A DNA stretch of 64,000 bases from Nonomuraea jabiensis (lineage in GTDB: Bacteria > Actinomycetota > Actinomycetes > Streptosporangiales > Streptosporangiaceae): the NCBI RefSeq assembly GCF_014204795.1, contig NZ_JACHMB010000001.1, forward strand, positions 10,552,501-10,616,500, written 5' to 3'. Numbering within the stretch: the stretch's first letter is position 1; each line of letters starts with the position of its first letter. Below are positions 44,206 to 50,788 of this stretch, piece after piece. A program made the translations under genes and the position numbers. The notes under the pieces are model-generated. The model made no database searches. It was not told the origin of the DNA and was given only the letters and a program-made list of their open reading frames with translations.

Positions 44206-45803
44206 CAGCGCGTCTTCGCGTACTCGTCGTAGTAGCGCTGGTAGATGTCGATGTTCTGCTGCAGGCCGGCGTTCTGGACCTGCTGGACGTACTGGCCCCA
44301 CTGGTCCTCGACGCCGCCCTTGGTGATCCACTCGGCGAACTTCGTCATCGCGGTGTTGAGCATCGTGGTGTTGTTCAGCCCGAGCTGGTTGGTGTCGTCG
44401 GGCTTCATCTGGATGAACTGGAACGGGTAGACGTCCTTGTCCACGTCCATGTTCGCCAGCGCCTTCTTCAGCGGCTCGGTCTGCTCGACGGCCTCGTCCA
44501 GGTCGGCCGGCAGCTTCACCTCGATGTCGTCCCGGATCCAGACCGGGCCGGCGTCGGCGATGGTGACCGTCCACTTCCAGGTCGACGGGTCGACCTTGGG
44601 GTCGGCCGGCGGGAGCACCTCGTACTCCTTGTCGCTGATCTTCTTGACGTACCGGCCGAGGTCGCCCCACAGCACCTGCAGCGACATCTCCTTGTCGTAG
44701 AGGGCGTTGACGATCTTGAGCGCTGCCTGCTTGTTGCTCGACCTGGCGGAGACGAGGATCTGGTTCGACGGGAAGTTCTCGCCGTTGGAGTCGTACGTCC
44801 AGGTCACCGGGGTGGTCTGGCCGGCTTCGGCGAGCAGCGGCGCCATCGCGACGTACTGGTCGGCCAGCTCGGCGCCGAACCGGTCGCTGGCCGTCCAGCC
44901 CCAGCTGAAGCCGACCTTGGCCACCTTGCCGGAACCGCGGCCGACCGCCTGGTAGGCCGAGTAGTCCTGCGTCATGACGTTCTTGCTGATCAGGCCCGCG
45001 GCGTAGCAGCGGTGGAGGAACTCGATGACCCGCTTGTAGCGCTCGTCGACGAGGAAATTGCCGACCTTGCCGTCCTCGAGGAAGTAGCCCTGGCCGCCGC
45101 CGCCCGCGATCGGCAGGCCGAGGCTGCCGAGCAGCACGCTGGGCTGGAAGTAGCCGAAGCCGTCCGTGCCGACCGGTGACCAGTCCATCGGGATCTCGTC
45201 GTTCTTGTCGCCGTTGCCGTTCGCGTCCTCCTCCTTGAACGCGACGAGCACGGTGTAGAGCTCGTCCCAGGTGGTCGGGACCTTCAGGCCGAGCCGGTCG
45301 AGCCACTGCTTGTTGATGTACTGGTGGGTCACGGTCGTCGGCCAGAACCGCTTGTAGCCCGGGACCGCGTAGACCTCGCCGGTGGTCAGCGTGGCCATCG
45401 ACTTCAGCTGCGGCTTGGCCGCGAACAACGCCTTGACGTTCGGCAGCGCGTCCAGGTCGTCGGCCAGGTTCTCGAAGAGCGTCCGGTACGTGCCCAGGTC
45501 GGCATTGGTGATCGCGTTCGTGCCGATGATCAGGTCGGGCACGTCGCCGGCCGCCAGCATGGTGGACTTCTTCTGGTCCCAGTCGGCCGAGATCTCCTGC
45601 CACTGGATCTTCACGCCCGCGATCTTCTCCAGCTGTTTGGGCCACTCCATCGTGCTCATCGGCTTGGTCAGCGGATGTTTGTTGACCAGGATCCGCAGCG
45701 TGTTCGGATCGCCTGCGGAGGTCCTGCCGGAGCAGCCCGCGAGTGCGGTGAGGCCGGCCGCGACGACGAAGGCCCGGCGGGACAGTACCGGTGGGGTGGC
45801 CAT
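44205..45803 (-). CDS. Extracellular sugar-binding lipoprotein of ABC transporter
   Basis: Solute-binding protein of 532 residues, the size of the LplA/YtcQ family. The N-terminus has a twin-arginine-like SRRAFVVAAG followed by a lipobox ALAGC (Cys near 24), so it is probably exported by Tat and lipid-anchored. Typical features are DVPDLIIGTNAITN and YAVPGYKRFWP in the first lobe. It is the first gene of the transporter-GH127 operon, starting at ATG 45803 with AGGAGG upstream. A near-consensus promoter and a palindrome lie in its leader. Confidence 0.92.
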   Translation of the reverse strand: MATPPVLSRRAFVVAAGLTALAGCSGRTSAGDPNTLRILVNKHPLTKPMSTMEWPKQLEKIAGVKIQWQEISADWDQKKSTMLAAGDVPDLIIGTNAITNADLGTYRTLFENLADDLDALPNVKALFAAKPQLKSMATLTTGEVYAVPGYKRFWPTTVTHQYINKQWLDRLGLKVPTTWDELYTVLVAFKEEDANGNGDKNDEIPMDWSPVGTDGFGYFQPSVLLGSLGLPIAGGGGQGYFLEDGKVGNFLVDERYKRVIEFLHRCYAAGLISKNVMTQDYSAYQAVGRGSGKVAKVGFSWGWTASDRFGAELADQYVAMAPLLAEAGQTTPVTWTYDSNGENFPSNQILVSARSSNKQAALKIVNALYDKEMSLQVLWGDLGRYVKKISDKEYEVLPPADPKVDPSTWKWTVTIADAGPVWIRDDIEVKLPADLDEAVEQTEPLKKALANMDVDKDVYPFQFIQMKPDDTNQLGLNNTTMLNTAMTKFAEWITKGGVEDQWGQYVQQVQNAGLQQNIDIYQRYYDEYAKTR

Positions 45804-45833
45804 GCGGTCCTCCTGAGGGGGACGGAGGGTGTG

Positions 45834-45890
45834 ACCGAGATCTCGGTGAATGTTTCAGCGATGTTAGGGGCGGTCATTCAGCGTTGTCAA
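45834..45890 (-). promoter_or_regulatory. Promoter and candidate operators of the GH127 transport operon
   Basis: On the minus strand TTGACA (45890-45885), 18 bp and TAACAT (45866-45861) form a nearly consensus promoter. CGTTGTCAACG (45882-45892) is an 11-bp palindrome on the -35 box. ACCGAGATCTCGGT (45834-45847) is a perfect 14-bp palindrome just past the expected start of transcription. TGAATGTTTCA (45847-45857) lies between. One or more of these should bind the two LacI proteins encoded upstream. Confidence 0.65.
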
Positions 45891-45940
45891 CGACAGGACA
45901 AACGAGGGAAGGAACGACCGCGGCAGGGGTGCGGAGGGGG

Positions 45941-46960
45941 TCAGGCCTGCGCGGACGAGTCGCGGACCACGAGGTGCACGCCGGTGTGCACCTGCCGGGC
46001 CGCGCCGTCGTACCCGTCGAGGCGCTCGATGAGCAGGCGGACGGCGGCGGCCACCATCTCGCCCTGGTCGGGGCTCACCGACGACAACGACGGGATCGTG
46101 AACTCCCCCTCGTCCGTGTCGTCGAAGCCGGTGACCGCGACGTCCTCAGGAACGCGGATGGCGTGCGCGCGCAGCGCTTTCAGCACGCCCACGGCGATCG
46201 TGTCGTTGACGCACACGGCGGCGTCGAACCTCGGGCCGGAGCGCCGCAGCAGCCCCACCATCGCCTCGTAGCCCGAGGCCCTGCGGTCCCAGTCGGAGCT
46301 GTACGCTACGAGCGAGGGATCATGCTCGATGCCGCGCTCCCGCAGAGCCGCGACGAACCCGGAGTAGCGGTCCCCGGTCGGGACGGCGCCCGCCGGACCG
46401 TTCCAGACGAACGCGAGCCGCCGCCGGCCGGTGTCCAGCAGATGCCGGGTGATCGCCAGGAACCCCGCGTGCTCCCCCATCAGCACACCGTCGAGCGTCC
46501 TGATCGGCGCGCCGCCGAGCGCCACCGCCGGGCGCCGCGGGATCGCGCCGGCGAGCAGCTCGTCCGACAGGTGGTGCGGGCAGATGATGACGCCGTCGAC
46601 GTCGGCGGTCGTCACGCCGAGCACCGCGTCGCGCTCGCGGTCGCCGCCGCTGGCGATCCGCAGCGTGCTGGTGAACCCGCACTCGGCCAGGGCGAGGATG
46701 AGCCGCTCGGCGTTCTCCGCGAAGTACGGCTGGTAGAGGTTCGGCACGACGACGGCGATCCGGCCGGTCCGGCCGGAGGCGAGCCCGCGCCCGGCCTGGC
46801 TCGTGGCGTGTCCCGCCTCGTAGCCGACCTCCTCGACCGCGGCCTGGACCTTGGCCCGGGTGGCGGCCGAGACATGCGGGCGGCCGAGAAGGACGTTGGA
46901 CACGGTCTTCGCCGAGACCCCGGCCAGCACGGCGACATCCGCCAGCGTCGGGCGCCTCAT
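45941..46960 (-). CDS. LacI family transcriptional regulator
   Basis: Repressor of 339 residues. The N-terminal LacI helix-turn-helix and hinge (TLADVAVLAGVSAKTVSNVL, about 4-55) precede the periplasmic-binding-protein-like sugar domain (about 62-335, with RIAVVVPNLYQPYF, VCVNDTIAVGVLKAL and VAVTGFDDTD). Its ATG overlaps the stop of the preceding LacI gene by 4 bp (ATGA). It lies 137 bp upstream of the binding-protein gene on the same strand and is the likely local repressor of the GH127 operon. Confidence 0.92.
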   Translation of the reverse strand: MRRPTLADVAVLAGVSAKTVSNVLLGRPHVSAATRAKVQAAVEEVGYEAGHATSQAGRGLASGRTGRIAVVVPNLYQPYFAENAERLILALAECGFTSTLRIASGGDRERDAVLGVTTADVDGVIICPHHLSDELLAGAIPRRPAVALGGAPIRTLDGVLMGEHAGFLAITRHLLDTGRRRLAFVWNGPAGAVPTGDRYSGFVAALRERGIEHDPSLVAYSSDWDRRASGYEAMVGLLRRSGPRFDAAVCVNDTIAVGVLKALRAHAIRVPEDVAVTGFDDTDEGEFTIPSLSSVSPDQGEMVAAAVRLLIERLDGYDGAARQVHTGVHLVVRDSSAQA

Positions 46961-47922
46961 CGCGGGTCCCGGCCGAGCGTGGACTCGCGCCGGATCAGCG
47001 CGACCGGCGAGACCACCGCGCGCGGCTGGCGCGGCGCCGTGCCGGCGAGGCGGTCGGCGAGCAGCTCCAGCGCGCTGCGCGCCAACCGGGCCGGGCCCGG
47101 GTCGATCGTGGTGAGCGACGGCGTCGAGAACCGCCCGTCCTCCAGGTTGCCGTAGCCGGCGACCGCCACCCGTCCCGGGACATCCACCCCGTGCTTGACC
47201 AGCGCCGCGAGAGCCCCGAGCGCCACCTCGTCGTTGGCGCACAGCAGCACGTCGACGTCCGGGTGCCGCTCCAGCACCTGTACGGCGGCCCGCGCGCCCG
47301 CGCGCCGGTCGGCCACCTCGCCGAGATCTACACACGGCACGGGCGCCGGGCCGGAGCCGTCGAGACAGGCGCGCAGCTCGTCCTGATGCGCGCCGAGCAG
47401 CGCCGGGCGGGAGCGGCCCATGACGTCGAGGTGGCGGGCCATCAGGGCCGCCGCCTCCGCGACGTCCTCCTCGACCCGGTCCACCCCGGCCGCGTCCCCT
47501 TGCACGACGACCACGGGGCGCTCGTCCAGCCCGTCACCGACCGGCGCCGCCGGCCCGATCAGCACCACGCCGTCGAACGTCTTGCCCCGGGCGGCGAGCA
47601 CCGCCGCCAGCCGGGCCGGATCGCCGTGCGTCGGCTCGACGGCGGCGAGCATCCCCCAGCGATCCGCCTCGGTGACCAGGGCCTCGACGAGACCCGCGAG
47701 ATAGGGGCGGCGCAGCTCGGTGACGGCGATGCCGACCACCCCGACCTGCCCGGTCCTGAGCGCCCTGGCGGCCCGGTTGGGGACCCAGCCGAGCTCGTCG
47801 ATCGCCGCGTGCACCCGGCGTACCTTCTCCGGGCGGATGTGCGGCTCGCCGTTCACCACACGTGACACGGTCTTGATCGAGACGCCCGCCCGATCGGCCA
47901 CCTCCCGCATCGTCACGCGCAT
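46957..47922 (-). CDS. LacI family transcriptional regulator (second, overlapping)
   Basis: Regulator of 321 residues. The DNA-binding domain is TMREVADRAGVSIKTVSRVV (about 4-55); the sugar-binding domain has VGVVGIAVTELRRPYLAGL, LLCANDEVALGALAAL and VAVAGYGNLEDGRFS. The gene has a leaderless-type -10 box (TACGCT) six bases before ATG 47922. It overlaps the next LacI gene by 4 bp. The two proteins share the domain plan but differ strongly in sequence, so they probably answer to different sugars or sites. Confidence 0.9.
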   Translation of the reverse strand: MRVTMREVADRAGVSIKTVSRVVNGEPHIRPEKVRRVHAAIDELGWVPNRAARALRTGQVGVVGIAVTELRRPYLAGLVEALVTEADRWGMLAAVEPTHGDPARLAAVLAARGKTFDGVVLIGPAAPVGDGLDERPVVVVQGDAAGVDRVEEDVAEAAALMARHLDVMGRSRPALLGAHQDELRACLDGSGPAPVPCVDLGEVADRRAGARAAVQVLERHPDVDVLLCANDEVALGALAALVKHGVDVPGRVAVAGYGNLEDGRFSTPSLTTIDPGPARLARSALELLADRLAGTAPRQPRAVVSPVALIRRESTLGRDPR

Positions 47923-47928
47923 GCGTAC

Positions 47929-47934
47929 AGCGTA
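47929..47934 (-). promoter_or_regulatory. Leaderless-type -10 box of the LacI pair
   Basis: TACGCT on the minus strand ends six bases before the ATG at 47922, with no ribosome site between. Confidence 0.45.
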
Positions 47935-47973
47935 GGTCACGGCAGGACTTCCCAGCATTCGGATGACCAGTGG

Positions 47974-49203
47974 TCAGCAGGACAGCGGTGCCGAGCCGAG
48001 CGCGACGTCGTCGTACCAGAGAGTGTCCTGGTCGCTGCCGTAACTCTCCCAGCCCAGGCGCAGCGTGGCCGGGCGCGGCGCGGTGGCGCGGCGCAGCCAC
48101 TGGGAGTCGATGTCCTGCGTCGGGGTGCCGTCCACGCGCAGGCCCGCGACCTCCTGGTTGTCCAGGTACGTACGCATCGACTGCTTGGTGGTGTCGATCT
48201 CGTAGCGCAGGCAGACCCACCGGTTGACGGGAAGCGGGGTGCTGAGCGCGACGCCCGCCGGGCTCTGCTCGGGCAGGGTGGCGTCGTCGGACTCGCGGTT
48301 CCACTGCAGGGCGCCGTTCTGGCCGCCGATGCGCAGGTCGCGGTTGCCGTCATTGGCGTCGGCCATGGTGATCATGCTGACGTGCGTCGCGGGCAGGGCG
48401 GTCGTGTGCCGGACCCACATCCTGGCGTAGAGCACCGGGCCGACGCGGGAGACGTCGCGGGTGGTGCCGACGAAGAGGTGGTTGCAGTAGCCCGCGCCCC
48501 CGTTGACCCGCAGGGACTTGCCGCCGCTGTGCGCGATCGCGGTGTCGATCACGGCCGTGCCGGTGCCGGCGCAGTTGGGGGTGACGACCTGCCAGTCCCC
48601 GGACGGGCTGCCCGTCTGGTCCTCGAACCCGGAGCAGACCGTCGCCCCCGAGCAGCCGGGCGGCACCGTGGGGGTGACCGTGGGGGTGACCGTCGGGGTG
48701 ACGGTGGGCGTCACGGTGGGTGTCACGGTGGGTGTCACGGTGGGTGTCACGGTGGGTGTCACGGTGGGGGTCTGGCTCGGGGTCGTGGTGCCGTTGCAGG
48801 CCACGTCGTTGAGCGTGAAGTCGGTGGGCGCGGGGTTGGCCGCCGACCAGGTGGCCTGCAGGCCGAACTCGGCGCTGCCGCCCGTGGCCAGCGCGCCGTT
48901 CCACGCCACGTTGGCCGCCGTCACGACCCGGCCGTTCTGCTCGACCTGCGCGTTCCACGCGCTCGTCACCCGCTGGTCCCCCGCGTACGTCCACCGCAGC
49001 CGCCACCCGGTGAGCGCCGTCCCCAGGTTCGTCACCTTCACCTGCGCGGTGAAGCCGGCCTGCCAGGAGTTCACGGTGTAGTCCACTTTGCACCCGGTGT
49101 CCGCGGACGCGGGGACGGTCACGGCGGCGATGCCGCCGATCGCCACGGCGACGCAGGCGACGACTGCCCAGAGCCGGGCAGACAGCGTGAGGGGACCGGA
49201 CAT
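47974..49203 (-). CDS. Secreted CBM2 protein with C-terminal Cip1-like domain
   Basis: Exported protein of 409 residues. A signal peptide (about 1-35) is followed by a family 2 cellulose-binding module (about 36-137, starting CKVDYTVNSWQAGFTAQVKV and with the usual surface Trp residues), then a Thr/Pro linker of VTPT repeats (about 145-180), and a 225-residue beta-sandwich domain (CSGFEDQTGSPSGDW through LWYDDVALG). The last domain resembles the fungal cellulose-induced protein Cip1 and related lyase-like jelly-rolls; its activity is uncertain. A perfect CebR-type operator sits upstream, so it belongs to cellulose utilisation. Confidence 0.82.
   Translation of the reverse strand: MSGPLTLSARLWAVVACVAVAIGGIAAVTVPASADTGCKVDYTVNSWQAGFTAQVKVTNLGTALTGWRLRWTYAGDQRVTSAWNAQVEQNGRVVTAANVAWNGALATGGSAEFGLQATWSAANPAPTDFTLNDVACNGTTTPSQTPTVTPTVTPTVTPTVTPTVTPTVTPTVTPTVTPTVPPGCSGATVCSGFEDQTGSPSGDWQVVTPNCAGTGTAVIDTAIAHSGGKSLRVNGGAGYCNHLFVGTTRDVSRVGPVLYARMWVRHTTALPATHVSMITMADANDGNRDLRIGGQNGALQWNRESDDATLPEQSPAGVALSTPLPVNRWVCLRYEIDTTKQSMRTYLDNQEVAGLRVDGTPTQDIDSQWLRRATAPRPATLRLGWESYGSDQDTLWYDDVALGSAPLSC
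48665..48772. repeat. Nine 12-bp tandem repeats coding for a VTPT linker
   Basis: Nine near-identical 12-bp units (such as ACGGTGGGTGTC) run end to end in frame and give the VTPT linker. Units near 48708-48760 are identical to each other, which suggests recent slippage or conversion. Confidence 0.9.
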
Positions 49204-49229
49204 GACATCGCTCGCCTTCGGGGTCCGTA

Positions 49230-49262
49230 TGGGAGCGCTCCCAAACCGTCTCTTGAGAGACG
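49230..49262 (-). promoter_or_regulatory. CebR-type operator and a second inverted repeat
   Basis: TGGGAGCGCTCCCA (49230-49243) is the known binding site of CebR, the cello-oligosaccharide repressor of streptomycetes. A second inverted repeat, CGTCTCT-TG-AGAGACG (49247-49262), lies directly upstream. Both are within 60 bp of the start of the CBM2 gene. Confidence 0.85.
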
Positions 49263-49362
49263 ATGTTTCGCGCGATCACGCCGGAGTGTCAACCCCGGGG
49301 CTGCCTCCTGCGTACCTGACCAGGGAGTCCACCCCTGAACCTTTCATCCTGACCGCAGGACG

Positions 49363-50241
49363 TCAGCTCGCGGCGAGGGCGGACAGGATGGAGTCGGCGA
49401 TGACCCTGTGCCCGGCGGCGTTGGGGTGGTCGCCGTCGGCGGCCAGCAGCGGGGTGTCGTCGTGGGAGCCGTCCCCCTTGAACGGCCCGTAGACGTCGAC
49501 GTAACGCGCACCCTTCGCGGCGGCCGCCCCAGCGAGGGTCCCGTTCACCGCGCGGGTGAGGGCGTCGCTGTTCGACACGTACGTCGTCCCCTTGGCCCGG
49601 GCGCTGTCGCCGTCCAGGAACACGTTCCAGTAGCCGGTTACGACGATCCGGCTGCGCGGCCGGGTCTGCAGCGCGCGAACCTTGCCGAGGATGCCGTCCA
49701 CGTTGGCGCGCAGCCGCGCGAGGCCGTCCTTGTAGCAGGCCAGCCCCGCACGGGGACCGCAGTCGTCGTCCTCGAGCGAGGCGCTGTCGAAGTCGTTGGC
49801 GCCGATGGTGATGATCACCAGGTCGGCCTTCCCGATGGCGCCCGTGGCCGACCCGCTGTCCATCTGGTCGAGCAGCCCCTGCGAGGTGAGCCCCCCGGTG
49901 GCCAGGTTGTCGGCGGCGACGCCGGTGCCCTGCCTGGCCGCCAGGGTCTTCCTGACCAGCGAGACGAAGGTGTCGCAGTCGCACGCGGACCCCGCCGGCA
50001 CCGAGTCGCCCAGCCCCACGACGGAGGTCACCGCCGCCGATCCGGCGTGGGGGGCGGCGACGGCACCCGTGTCACCGGCTCGCGCGTCCCGCGCCACCCT
50101 CGCGATAGGGACGGTCTCCAGCGCGACGCTCCAGGCCACGGCGAGGACCACGACCACCGCGACCCCTTTGAACCGCCGTGTCGTGCCGGTATCGCGGCGG
50201 CCTGCTCCGTGACGCCCCGGCCCGCCGCCTTCCCACCGCAC
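49363..50241 (-). CDS. SGNH/GDSL hydrolase, membrane-anchored
   Basis: Lipase/esterase-fold hydrolase of 292 residues. A basic N-terminus and one hydrophobic helix (about 26-45) act as signal or anchor. The four SGNH blocks are present: GDSVPAGS (block I, Ser), NLATGG (Gly), TIGANDF (Asn) and DGDHPNAAGH (Asp and His). The family removes acyl groups from sugars, lipids or peptides outside the cell. The GTG at 50241 has GGGAGGG about seven bases upstream. It is downstream of no obvious partner gene. Confidence 0.87.
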   Translation of the reverse strand: MRWEGGGPGRHGAGRRDTGTTRRFKGVAVVVVLAVAWSVALETVPIARVARDARAGDTGAVAAPHAGSAAVTSVVGLGDSVPAGSACDCDTFVSLVRKTLAARQGTGVAADNLATGGLTSQGLLDQMDSGSATGAIGKADLVIITIGANDFDSASLEDDDCGPRAGLACYKDGLARLRANVDGILGKVRALQTRPRSRIVVTGYWNVFLDGDSARAKGTTYVSNSDALTRAVNGTLAGAAAAKGARYVDVYGPFKGDGSHDDTPLLAADGDHPNAAGHRVIADSILSALAAS

Positions 50242-50788
50242 GCAATCGCCCTCCCGCCTCCGCCTCTCAGCCCCACGTCACCGTAGCGGCCGTCTGCGGC
50301 AGCGCGAGCGAGATGCACCAGCTTACGCCGGACACTCCACGCAAAACCCCGTAACCACCATGAGGTCCCCTTAAGCGGGGATATGCGCAGCGATCAGTCG
50401 CCCGTCACCGGCCTCCAGAGCACGGCGTGCTGCTGACCGTCGGGGTACATCGCGTTCCCGGCGATCTGGCCGGATGCCCGCACCATCGACACTCGCCCCG
50501 CAGACACCCGCCCCACCGACGCCCGCCCTACCGACGCCTGCCCCCCGGACACCCCCCGACACCCGCATCACCGACGCTCGCCCCGCGAACGCTCGCACCA
50601 CCGGCGGCCGCTCTAGCGCGCCGAGATCACCGCCGCCTCGCCGAGGGGCGCCTCCCCGCCGCCGGCGTCCGGCGGGACGGCACGCTCCACGACTTCACGC
50701 TGCCCAACCCCGCCATGGCCCCATGCCGCGCGGGCCACCGTCGCCCGAGGCGATCGCGGATCTTCGGAAAGGAGCGGAGTCCCGCCAG
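50242..50788. other. Gene-poor gap with coding debris and degenerate repeats
   Basis: No intact gene is supported in this 547-bp gap. On the minus strand, 50394-50487 reads SGQIAGNAMYPDGQQHAVLWR and then a stop; this resembles the last repeat of a secreted HAF-repeat protein and may be a remnant. Next to it (50488-50600) a degenerate 15-bp periodicity gives GAGV/RAGV/GASV on the minus strand, like a decayed pentapeptide repeat. On the plus strand GRLPAAGVRRDGTLHDFTLP (near 50645-50700) also looks like a broken gene end. Confidence 0.35.

Noticed and set aside
48665-48772. Regular 12-bp repeats that might look like a small CRISPR or regulatory array
   Set aside because: No spacers; the units are in frame and code for the VTPT linker between two secreted domains.
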